29,128 nucleotides of DNA from Ignavibacteriota bacterium (lineage in GTDB: Bacteria; Bacteroidota; Ignavibacteria; Palsa-1295). The DNA is taken from positions 1-29,128 of the forward strand of contig JANYLL010000164.1 of NCBI GenBank assembly GCA_025357895.1, in the 5' to 3' direction. A model generated the notes under the pieces. The model saw nothing but the letters and a program-made list of their open reading frames with translations, did no database searches and was not told where the DNA came from. Below are positions 7,676-14,427 of this stretch, piece by piece (the stretch's first letter is position 1; each line of letters starts with the position of its first letter). The position numbers and the translations under genes were made by a program.

Positions 7676-7687
7676 TTTAAACCGGAA

Positions 7688-8686
7688 ATGAAAACAGCAG
7701 TTATTGGTGCAGGTGGATGGGGAACGACGATCTCACTTCTTTTAAATGAGGGCGGGCATGATGTTACCTTATGGGCGCGGTCCGAAGAATTAGTTAGCTC
7801 TGTCAGACGAACACATGAAAACGAAAGCTACCTTCCTGGCATAGAAATTCCTCAGAAAATTCTCATCACTCATAATGCAGAACTTCTGCAGGATAAAGAA
7901 TTGTATGTCTTTGCCGTACCCTCTCAATCTCTCCGCGAAGTTGCGACTGCATTATCTCCTTTTATAAAAAATAAAAAAGCTCTTTATGTAAGCGCCTCAA
8001 AAGGTATCGAGCGAAATACATTGAAGCGCATGACGGAGGTAATACAGGAAGTTCTGGGCGTCGAAAGCGACAGAGCACTTGCATTCAGCGGACCGAGCCA
8101 TGCTGAAGAAGTTGCGCGCAAAATTCCGACACTTGTCACAGCTGCCGGAAGTGATCCCAAAGCAGTGAAGATCGTTCAGGAGGCATTCTTCCTTCCGAAT
8201 TTCAGAGTCTATTCTACATCCGATGTTATCGGAGTTGAGCTATGCGGAGCACTAAAAAATGTTATTGCTATTTGTGCAGGAATTATCGAAGGCGAGGGCT
8301 ACGGCGATAACACTGTTGCCGCGCTTATTTCGCGCGGTCTTGCGGAGATGCGCAGACTCGGCATCGCCCTCGGAGCCGATGAGCAGACATTTGCCGGTAT
8401 AGCTGGGTTGGGTGATCTTGTCGTTACGTGCTTAAGCAAACATTCGAGAAATAGAAGAGTAGGAGAGGAGATCGGAAAAGGAAAATCACTTACTGAGGTT
8501 CTCTCGGGAATGAAGATGGTTGCTGAAGGTGTCTGGACAACAGAATCCGCCCGTGAACTTGCTAAACGCCATAACATTGAAATGCCGATCGTCGAAGAAA
8601 CTTACCGCATACTCTTTGAAGGAAAAGATCACCGTACTGCAACGCGCGACCTTATGCGCCGGGAAGCAAAAGATGAGCGTGGGTGA
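7688..8686 (+). CDS. gpsA: NAD(P)H-dependent glycerol-3-phosphate dehydrogenase GpsA
   Basis: GpsA reduces dihydroxyacetone phosphate to sn-glycerol-3-phosphate for phospholipid synthesis. It has 332 residues from the ATG at 7688, which puts the Rossmann motif AVIGAGGWGT (4-13) at the N-terminus as in homologues. Further signatures are YVSASKGIE (Lys105), FSGPSHAEEVA (133-143), LKNVIAICAG (catalytic Lys190), GIAGLGDLVVTC (237-248) and the substrate-binding SRNRRVG (253-259). It follows plsY, whose substrate it makes, though a hairpin terminator intervenes. The product is cytoplasmic. Confidence 0.96.
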   Translation: MKTAVIGAGGWGTTISLLLNEGGHDVTLWARSEELVSSVRRTHENESYLPGIEIPQKILITHNAELLQDKELYVFAVPSQSLREVATALSPFIKNKKALYVSASKGIERNTLKRMTEVIQEVLGVESDRALAFSGPSHAEEVARKIPTLVTAAGSDPKAVKIVQEAFFLPNFRVYSTSDVIGVELCGALKNVIAICAGIIEGEGYGDNTVAALISRGLAEMRRLGIALGADEQTFAGIAGLGDLVVTCLSKHSRNRRVGEEIGKGKSLTEVLSGMKMVAEGVWTTESARELAKRHNIEMPIVEETYRILFEGKDHRTATRDLMRREAKDERG

Positions 8687-8719
8687 ACTAAATTTATTTC
8701 TCGGGTATTTGTTATCAGC

Positions 8720-8748
8720 GTTACCGCAGGCTAAAGCCTGCGGCTACC
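8720..8748. repeat. REP-like palindrome, class 1 (single unit)
   Basis: A 9-bp perfect stem CCGCAGGCT (8724-8732) / AGCCTGCGG (8735-8743) is followed by CTACC. Read on the minus strand it is GGTAG followed by the hairpin, with a CTTTAG apex. It matches other units at 12126, 14362 and 24850. A 5' GTAG foot is characteristic of REP elements moved by RAYT (TnpA-REP) transposases. It lies between gpsA and the carbonic anhydrase gene. Confidence 0.68.
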
Positions 8749-8770
8749 ATTAATTTTTGATGTGCTTATT

Positions 8771-9352
8771 ATGAATACAAATATTTCTGAAGTCGAATCC
8801 GGAAAAATTTATTCTTTCCAAGGTGTTGTTCCAAAAATACATCCGTCTTGTTTTCTTGCTGCCGGATCACGAATCATCGGTGATGTTGTGCTCGAGGAAA
8901 ATGTCAGTGTCTGGTTTAACGTCGTGATCCGCGGCGATGTGGAGCGCATCCGTATCGGAAAGAATTCGAATATTCAGGATAACGTCGTTATCCATGTTAC
9001 GCATTTTAAGAATCCGACACAAGTCGGCGAAAATGTTACTGTCGGTCATGGAGCGATATTGCATGGCTGCACCGTACATGATGGAGCACTGATCGGCATG
9101 AATGCCGTTGTTTTAGATAGAGCGGTCATCGGCGAAGGCGCATTAGTTGCAGCCGGCGCCGTCGTTACTCCGCATACGCATATTCCTCCCGGAATGCTTG
9201 CCGCAGGAATTCCTGCAAAGGTGATACGCCCATTAAGCGATGCCGAGCGACAAATGGTAGATGAAGGTGCGCCGAATTACATGATGTATGCCAAGCATTA
9301 CCGCGATGAACTGCCTCCGAAAAAATGGGATGTAGGGGAGTTTGCGGAATAG
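8771..9352 (+). CDS. gamma-class carbonic anhydrase family protein
   Basis: A 193-residue left-handed beta-helix (hexapeptide repeat) protein of the YrdA/CaiE/gamma-carbonic anhydrase family. Such proteins are homotrimers that bind Zn or Fe between subunits and may hydrate CO2. Probable metal ligands are His75 (VIHVTH), His93 and His98 (GHGAILHGC), with spacing like that of archaeal Cap. The repeat ladder runs from about residue 20 to 150 and ends in a helix, LSDAERQMVDEG. The ATG at 8771 is preferred over a GTG three codons upstream. Many family members lack measurable carbonic anhydrase activity, so the reaction is uncertain. Confidence 0.88.
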   Translation: MNTNISEVESGKIYSFQGVVPKIHPSCFLAAGSRIIGDVVLEENVSVWFNVVIRGDVERIRIGKNSNIQDNVVIHVTHFKNPTQVGENVTVGHGAILHGCTVHDGALIGMNAVVLDRAVIGEGALVAAGAVVTPHTHIPPGMLAAGIPAKVIRPLSDAERQMVDEGAPNYMMYAKHYRDELPPKKWDVGEFAE

Positions 9353-9720
9353 TCGTTAGTCTAAACGCTTTAGTTAACAGAAAAACTCCTACAGAATAAA
9401 TGAAGGAAATATTTTTTTAAGGTATTATGTAACATTTACACTTTTTAACCGTATAATACATTAATAAAATTATGTATTTTTATGTTATTTATAGATAATC
9501 GCTGCTAAAATAGGAGGATATGGGGTTATTTTTATATATGGATTTCTGTCGTTGGGCTCGATGCCACTCCTATGGTCGGGCCATCTGTTCGAAATGACAG
9601 GGTTCTTAAAGGGAGCGGGAAACTGCGCGTGCGCACAGTTATAAAGGTTGAACGGGTTAAAGGGTTGCCGTCATTTCTGTTTGTAAGAGAGTCTATTTAT
9701 AATGTTCGTATTTTTGTTCT
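9353..9720. other. 368-bp AT-rich intergenic region with imperfect inverted repeats
   Basis: No convincing gene is seen here. The left half is very AT-rich. The right half holds an imperfect inverted repeat about 55 bp long, CTGTCGTT (9546-9553) against AATGACAG (9593-9600). A second, related copy of one arm is present (GAAATGAC 9591-9598 against GTCATTTC 9670-9677), and a short GC hairpin TGCGC-gt-GCGCA lies near 9630. This may be the relic of a small non-autonomous element, and it presumably contains the promoter of the next gene. Confidence 0.45.
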
Positions 9721-10386
9721 ATGAATAAACTCTACTACGGAGATAACCTCGCCGTACTTCGCAACAGAATCTCTTCTGCAATTTGCATTGAAATTGTTTC
9801 TCTCGTGATAATTATTACAGAGGGGAGCATTTCGATCATTGCAGGAATTTCAGCAAAGAGTATTTCTCTAATAGCTTTCGGTGCGGATAGTTTGATCGAA
9901 TTAATAACCTCTGCTTTTCTTCTTTGGAGATTCACCGTCCAATATAGAGATCAATCCAACGAAGATATTGAAAAAGCGGAGAAAATTGCATCATGGGTAG
10001 CCGCAATCGCACTCACTATCTTATGCCTTTATATCATTTTAGAATCCGGTTATGGGTTGATCCATCAAGAGAATGAATTTTCGTTTTCGGTTTTAGGAAT
10101 TACTGTAAGCGCGTTTGCTCTTTTATCTATGCCTATTCTTGCATTAAGAAAAAGAAGAATTGCCATTGCCCTCAATAGCCCTGCATTAAAAGCCGATGCC
10201 GCATGTTCAATGACCTGTGCTTATATGGCGGGTGCAGTCTTGATCGGATTTGTTATTTACCACTTTTTCAAAATCTCTTGGATTGATAGTGCGGTTTCCA
10301 TTGCCTTCTTGTATTGGCTTATACCGGAAACAAAGGAAGCATTTGAAGGAGCGCGAAAAGGGGAACTATCGTGCGAATGCGAATAA
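9721..10386 (+). CDS. CDF-like membrane cation transporter without a cytoplasmic domain
   Basis: A 221-residue protein with about six hydrophobic segments, resembling the short cation-efflux family that ends after the membrane domain. Candidate metal residues are Asp56 and Glu60 (FGADSLIEL) in TM2, and Asp159, Cys162 and Cys166 (KADAACSMTC) in TM5, so the usual HxxxD pairs are replaced. The C-terminus ends in CECE, which could hold metal. The first 14 residues, MNKLYYGDNLAVLR, do not look like a transporter leader but closely resemble the start of site-specific DNA methyltransferases. No other ATG, and no obvious alternative start, lies nearby. No Shine-Dalgarno sequence is obvious. The transported ion is unknown. 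Confidence 0.78.
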   Translation: MNKLYYGDNLAVLRNRISSAICIEIVSLVIIITEGSISIIAGISAKSISLIAFGADSLIELITSAFLLWRFTVQYRDQSNEDIEKAEKIASWVAAIALTILCLYIILESGYGLIHQENEFSFSVLGITVSAFALLSMPILALRKRRIAIALNSPALKADAACSMTCAYMAGAVLIGFVIYHFFKISWIDSAVSIAFLYWLIPETKEAFEGARKGELSCECE

Positions 10387-10412
10387 AAATGCCCAAACCG
10401 CGCCATTTTAGC

Positions 10413-10530
10413 CCTTTGTCACGTCAACACGGTTACTACCCAGTTATACTTATCAAAATAAAGGAGTTGCAGGGGCTTTAGGGGAAAGGATGAATCCGAA
10501 GAAAGGGGTATTATTTTATACCTTTGTCAC
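10413..10530. promoter_or_regulatory. paired direct repeats CCTTTGTCAC upstream of the sigma gene
   Basis: The decamer CCTTTGTCAC occurs at 10413-10422 and again at 10521-10530, 108 bp apart, in the 202-bp gap upstream of the ECF sigma gene. The second copy overlaps a bulged hairpin (AAAGGGGTAT ... ATACCTTT, 10502-10525). These could be binding sites for autoregulation. The repeat is directly visible; the function is inferred. Confidence 0.3.
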
Positions 10531-10588
10531 AAATCGGGTTTTTTTCGTGTCATTATAGTATCGAAACACTTTACGCGAGCAAAGATAG

Positions 10589-11269
10589 GTGAAAAATAAG
10601 CTGAAAGACATATTGCCCGCCGAAGGGGTTCGCAGCGCGGATGAAGGCTTGGATATGCCGATTCCCTCAGAGGATATGCAATACCTCGAAAGTATGCAGC
10701 CTCTGACTCAGGACCGCGAAACTCAGCTCTTTCACAATTTTTTAGCAGGCGATGATGCTGCCTTTCGAACGCTTTACGATGCGTTCGAACGTTCATTGTA
10801 TATTTATTGCTGCCGCCTCCTGAAAAACGATGCCGAAGCTAAGGATCTTTTTCAGGATATCTGGGTACGGATGTATAAGATGCGTGGAGAGAGAATTCAG
10901 GTGCGTCGCTTTTCGGGATTGCTTTTTACCGTAGCCCGGAATTTTTGCCTGAATTCGATACGCGATAACAGAGGATATAATAATCTCTCGCTCGATGAAA
11001 TACCGGAAGATGCGGAAGTTTTTCTTCGGACGAAAGATATCGAAAGCTCCGATCTTCGCGAATTGCTGCAAAAGGCTCTATCGCAATTGCCGTTCAATCA
11101 GCGCGAGTCATTTATCTTGCGCGAATACGTCGGTTATAATTACGATGAGATCGCCGATATCATGGGGACGACAGCAGCAAACGTCCGTGCCAGAGCGCAT
11201 CGGGCAAGAGAGAGACTTCGCGTAATAGTCGGAGCATGGCTGGAGTTAAAAAGCGGAGAGCATAAGTAG
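10589..11269 (+). CDS. ECF-family RNA polymerase sigma factor
   Basis: A 226-residue extracytoplasmic-function sigma factor. Region 2 (about 57-124) contains LYDAFERSLYIYCCRLLKND and DLFQDIWVRMYK. Region 4 (about 163-212) contains LSQLPFNQRESFILREYVGY and the helix-turn-helix YDEIADIMGTTAANVRARAHRARERL. The chosen start is the GTG at 10589; it gives about 45 residues before region 2, so a later start (for example the ATG at 10655) is possible. The next gene encodes a probable membrane anti-sigma factor, the usual partner. Likely targets include the OmpA and T9SS genes that follow, but this is only contextual. Confidence 0.92.
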   Translation: MKNKLKDILPAEGVRSADEGLDMPIPSEDMQYLESMQPLTQDRETQLFHNFLAGDDAAFRTLYDAFERSLYIYCCRLLKNDAEAKDLFQDIWVRMYKMRGERIQVRRFSGLLFTVARNFCLNSIRDNRGYNNLSLDEIPEDAEVFLRTKDIESSDLRELLQKALSQLPFNQRESFILREYVGYNYDEIADIMGTTAANVRARAHRARERLRVIVGAWLELKSGEHK

Positions 11270-11280
11270 GATTTGTACTC

Positions 11281-11336
11281 AGTGGGACGGACTTAGTCCG
11301 TCAGTACCCGACGAACGGACTAAAGTCCGCTCCACT
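11281..11336. repeat. REPIN-like inverted pair, class 2 (GGAG foot)
   Basis: Two units face each other: AGTGGGACGGACTTAGTCCG (from 11281) and, on the opposite strand, AGTGGAGCGGACTTTAGTCC (11317-11336), separated by about 13 bp. Each unit is itself a hairpin, CGGACTT(T)AGTCCG. The GGAG/GGGA foot and the CTTTAG apex match REP structure, although the stem sequence differs from the class 1 units in the window. It fills the gap between the sigma and anti-sigma genes and ends 27 bp before the latter's ATG. Confidence 0.68.
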
Positions 11337-11363
11337 AAAAAAAAGTTTATAGAAAGAAATATT

Positions 11364-12011
11364 ATGACACCACACGATCAGATCAGCGCATATATTGATA
11401 ACGAACTCAGCGGCGAACAGGAACAGAATTTCCTGATCTCGCTTGCTTCGAGCGATGGCTTGCGCAAATCATTTCGCTCAGAGCTTGTTTTAAAGAACGT
11501 CATCCATCGTGATGAAGTCCTGACATCTCCTTCACGTGATATGCGCGGCGCCGTTCTGACAACGCTTGGCATCGTCGGAGTTTCTGCTCTTGCTTCGGAA
11601 ACAGCCGATGCTGCTACGGCAGTCTCTGCAACGAAGGCAACCTTCATGAAAACTCTGTTCGCTTCGAAGTTGAACGCACTTGTTACTGCTTCGATGATCA
11701 CAGCATCTGCTCTTGGCGGATATGCAGTGCATAGTGTTATTGCAGAAAAACCTGCTCCGCAGGTTATTTCATCTCCGGTCATGCATTCATCGCAGCCGGT
11801 AAATATTCAGACAACACCTTCCGAGGTCGCTTCTCCGACATCAAATGTCACAGACATGTCTCACGAAAGCGCCCCTAAGAAGATATTTACAGCACATAAG
11901 AATATTTCTAAACAACCGGGCACTTCAGTGAAGACTGAACCGAGCGGTACGATAAGCGGCACAGGACAGGGATCTATGAATCCGCCTGACCTTTCGAAGC
12001 CAAAAAAATAA
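11364..12011 (+). CDS. probable membrane-anchored anti-sigma factor
   Basis: A 215-residue protein downstream of the ECF sigma gene. The N-terminus, MTPHDQISAYIDNELSGEQEQNF, has the helical form typical of cytoplasmic anti-sigma domains (ISAYIDNELSxxE), but the zinc-coordinating HxxxCxxC is absent. A single hydrophobic segment lies at about 103-126 (LNALVTASMITASALGGYAV). The remainder, about 85 residues, is Ser/Thr/Pro/Lys-rich and would be periplasmic. The order sigma then one-TM anti-sigma is standard for ECF systems and release by regulated proteolysis is plausible. Sequence similarity alone is weak; the call rests partly on context. Confidence 0.72.
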   Translation: MTPHDQISAYIDNELSGEQEQNFLISLASSDGLRKSFRSELVLKNVIHRDEVLTSPSRDMRGAVLTTLGIVGVSALASETADAATAVSATKATFMKTLFASKLNALVTASMITASALGGYAVHSVIAEKPAPQVISSPVMHSSQPVNIQTTPSEVASPTSNVTDMSHESAPKKIFTAHKNISKQPGTSVKTEPSGTISGTGQGSMNPPDLSKPKK

Positions 12012-12030
12012 AAGCATCGCAGCAATTTTT

Positions 12031-12108
12031 GTACGCCTAAAGTCTGATAATTTTCGGCTCGCCCAACAAGCCGGGAAATATTAAGAACGAAGGCGTACGA
12101 TTTTTTTT
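12031..12108 (+). terminator. branched intrinsic terminator after the anti-sigma gene
   Basis: An outer 8-bp stem GTACGCCT (12031-12038) / AGGCGTAC (12091-12098) encloses a 52-nt loop with an inner hairpin, CGGCT ... AGCCG. The right arm is followed by GA and eight T residues (12101-12108). The T-run and stem support rho-independent termination. The large structured loop is unusual and could instead be part of a small RNA or 3'UTR structure. Confidence 0.6.
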
Positions 12109-12125
12109 ACTCTGGGTTTTCTCTC

Positions 12126-12187
12126 GGTAGGCGCATGGCTTTAGCCTGCGAGTATAGTAAAATATAAAATCGGTTACGCAGGCTACC
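12126..12187. repeat. degenerate REPIN-like pair, class 1
   Basis: The left unit GGTAGGCGCATGGCTTTAGC (from 12126, continuing CTGCG) is followed after about 20 bp by an inverted, shortened unit GTTACGCAGGCTACC (12173-12187). The left hairpin carries mismatches, and the right unit seems to have lost its internal half compared with the copy at 8720. It is located between the anti-sigma terminator and the OmpA-family gene. Confidence 0.55.
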
Positions 12188-12276
12188 ATTCTCTCTTTCA
12201 TTTCGTAACTTCACAGCCCTTGCCATTGTTGTTATCACACATAGTCTAAAAAGATAACTATCTCCGCAGAAAGCGC

Positions 12277-14355
12277 TTGGCAAGACACAGAGCATACATC
12301 ATTTTCATCTTTCTTTTTATTAGCCGCAGTTCAGATGCGGCTATGTTGATTTTTCCGAAAGATTCTCTTGTTTATAAAGATACACTGATCGAATCGAAAA
12401 CTATTCACACGATGCGCCCAATCCGTATCGGTATCGGAGGAAGTTATGGAATAAATTATTACACTGATGCCGCTCTTCCTTCGCTGCTTGCAACATCCTG
12501 TGATACATTTACAACCGGAAGAGGAAATGGATTAAATTTTTTGGGAAGAGTTGATATTCCCCTTGGCGATAAAGAGGGGAAATTTTATGTATCTCCTGTT
12601 CTCTCGTACGAAAATTTTCGCGCCGATCATACATGGGGAGAATTTGGTCCGGCGCGAAATTCTTCAGGAGTATTGCGTCAGGTTGAATTCGATCATGTAA
12701 TCACGAATACCACAAAAGCGATCGGAGTAAAATTTCTATGCAATTGGCAATTTTTCAAACCATTCTCTTTTGAAGCAGGACCTGCTTTCTATTATCTTTT
12801 CGGTCAGCAATTTACCAAAACCGAATATGCCATTCATCCCGGCGATCTGATTATTACAACGAACGGAGATTCCCTCCGGCAGCAACTTGAAGCAAGCGGC
12901 ACATTGCCGAATGCTAAAAATTTCCTTGCAGCATTATCTTTTTCTTTAGCAGCAGAATTCCCTCTTTCGAAAAAATTATCCGCGGCTCCGAATATCGAAT
13001 ATCTTTTGCCCTTAACGCAGACAACAAGTTACTGGACTCATTCAAGTTTTCGCGGTGGGATCACATTCCGTTATGATCTCGATGCCCGGCATGATACGCT
13101 CATAGAATATCGCAAGGAGCGAGTTCCTTTTTATATACCGATACCCGAAGAGAAGAAACCGGAGCTTAGCGCATCCATTGAAGCGATCGCCGTTAATCGT
13201 GAAGGTAAGGAAGATCATACAGTCCGCATGGAAGTTGAAGAAGTTAAAGTGCATTATGCCTATCCGTTACTGAACTATATTTTCTTTGATGAGAGCAGCG
13301 CACTTATTCCTTCACGGTATGTTCGATATTCATCGACAACAGATGCACTGAGAAACTTCAAAGGATCGCTCGATCGCAATGGAGAAGGTCTATTGCAATT
13401 ATATCATGAAACACTGAATATTTTAGGTGATCGTCTTCGCAGATCACCTTCGATACATATTACGATAACCGGATGTACATCGAATACCGGACCAGAAGAA
13501 GAAAAAATTGGTCTTGCTCGTAAGAGATCTGAAGCAATATTTGACTATTTGGCAAAGGTTTGGCAGATCGATCCTAAACGCATGAAGATCGAGGCGCGAC
13601 TCCTTCCTGAAAAGCCAAGTCCATCGAATATTCCCGAAGGGCAGGAAGAGAATCGTCGCGTCGAGATCACTTCAACCGATGAATCATTGACAGATCCGTT
13701 AACCGTTACAAAACCTGAGCATATTGCCAATCCGCCTAATATAAAATTACAGCCTCACGTATTCGCTGAAGCCGGATTGAAAAGCTACCGGGCAACAATT
13801 TCCATCGGAGGTAAGGAGCTAGTCTCTTTTAACGGAAGCGAGCCGAAAGCCTGGGGCGTTCCCGAAGAAGCACTTTCAAGCGGAGTAGATTCACTGGATA
13901 TTTTTTTGGAGGTCATTGATAGTCTTGGTAATATTGTCTCGGCGAAAAACTCAATTAAACTTGAGCAAAAACGGATCGAACGTGACCGACAGCAGGTTTT
14001 GGAAAAATTCAGTCTTATTCTTTTTGCTTTCGATGAATCAAAACTCGGAGTGAAAAATGAACGGACGCTCGGACTTGTTGCAGAATCCTTTAAGAAAGCA
14101 AAACCCCAAAATCTTTCTATTGTAGGTTACACCGATGAACTTGGTGAAGCAAATCATAATGATGAACTTTCGCATCGCCGCGCAGCTGATGCAACCAGAG
14201 AACTTGAACGTGCATTGCGAGCCAGAGGATTGGTGATGCCTGATAATGTACTTATCGACGGAAAAGGGTCACGCGAAAAATTATTTGATAATTCGCTTCC
14301 CGAAGGTAGATTTTTTTCACGTACAGTGAATATCACCGTTGAGCATGCGAAGTAA
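12277..14355 (+). CDS. outer-membrane protein with N-terminal barrel-like region and two OmpA domains
   Basis: A 692-residue exported protein. The TTG start at 12277 gives a signal peptide (ARHRAYIIFIFLFISRSSDAA). Residues ~45-275 are rich in alternating aromatic/polar strands (IGIGGSYGINYYTD, FSFEAGPAFYYLFGQQF, GITFRYDLDAR), as in outer-membrane beta-barrels. A first OmpA/MotB-like peptidoglycan-binding domain spans ~329-466 (IFFDESSALIP, ITITGCTSNTG, LARKRSEAIFDYL, ENRRVEI). After a linker (~480-570), a second lies at 578-692 (LILFAFDESKLG, IVGYTDELGEANHNDEL, SHRRAADATREL). It probably anchors the outer membrane to peptidoglycan. The tandem OmpA arrangement is unusual. It sits between the sigma/anti-sigma pair and a T9SS-exported giant, suggesting co-regulation. 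Confidence 0.85.
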   Translation: MARHRAYIIFIFLFISRSSDAAMLIFPKDSLVYKDTLIESKTIHTMRPIRIGIGGSYGINYYTDAALPSLLATSCDTFTTGRGNGLNFLGRVDIPLGDKEGKFYVSPVLSYENFRADHTWGEFGPARNSSGVLRQVEFDHVITNTTKAIGVKFLCNWQFFKPFSFEAGPAFYYLFGQQFTKTEYAIHPGDLIITTNGDSLRQQLEASGTLPNAKNFLAALSFSLAAEFPLSKKLSAAPNIEYLLPLTQTTSYWTHSSFRGGITFRYDLDARHDTLIEYRKERVPFYIPIPEEKKPELSASIEAIAVNREGKEDHTVRMEVEEVKVHYAYPLLNYIFFDESSALIPSRYVRYSSTTDALRNFKGSLDRNGEGLLQLYHETLNILGDRLRRSPSIHITITGCTSNTGPEEEKIGLARKRSEAIFDYLAKVWQIDPKRMKIEARLLPEKPSPSNIPEGQEENRRVEITSTDESLTDPLTVTKPEHIANPPNIKLQPHVFAEAGLKSYRATISIGGKELVSFNGSEPKAWGVPEEALSSGVDSLDIFLEVIDSLGNIVSAKNSIKLEQKRIERDRQQVLEKFSLILFAFDESKLGVKNERTLGLVAESFKKAKPQNLSIVGYTDELGEANHNDELSHRRAADATRELERALRARGLVMPDNVLIDGKGSREKLFDNSLPEGRFFSRTVNITVEHAK

Positions 14356-14361
14356 TATTTT

Positions 14362-14391
14362 GGCAGATGCAGACATTAGCCTTTGGCTACC
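14362..14391. repeat. decayed REP-like unit, class 1
   Basis: GCAGACATTAGCCTTTGGCTACC (inside 14362-14391) resembles the class 1 unit at 8720 (GCAGGCTAAAGCCTGCGGCTACC) with several substitutions, keeping TTAGCC and the GGCTACC end. It lies between the OmpA gene stop and the start of the giant secreted protein. The hairpin is no longer stable. Confidence 0.4.
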
Positions 14392-14427
14392 GGGATTCTT
14401 CCGGGTACTAATTTAAGTTTATACTAC

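Noticed and set aside
7658..7687. Upstream start for gpsA
   Set aside because: It lies in the loop and right arm of the terminator hairpin; the Rossmann motif begins directly after the ATG at 7688.
10524..10559. Sigma-70 promoter TTGTCA ... TATAGT upstream of the ECF sigma gene
   Set aside because: The spacer would be 24 bp, too long for a functional pair.
11378..11782. 134-codon minus-strand frame opposite the anti-sigma gene
   Set aside because: Shadow of the coding strand; low-complexity Ala/Ser/Arg product with no start context.
14388..14407. TACCGGGATTCTTCCGGGTA as a terminator after the OmpA gene
   Set aside because: The arms are direct rather than inverted repeats apart from a 4-bp CCGG, with no T-run.
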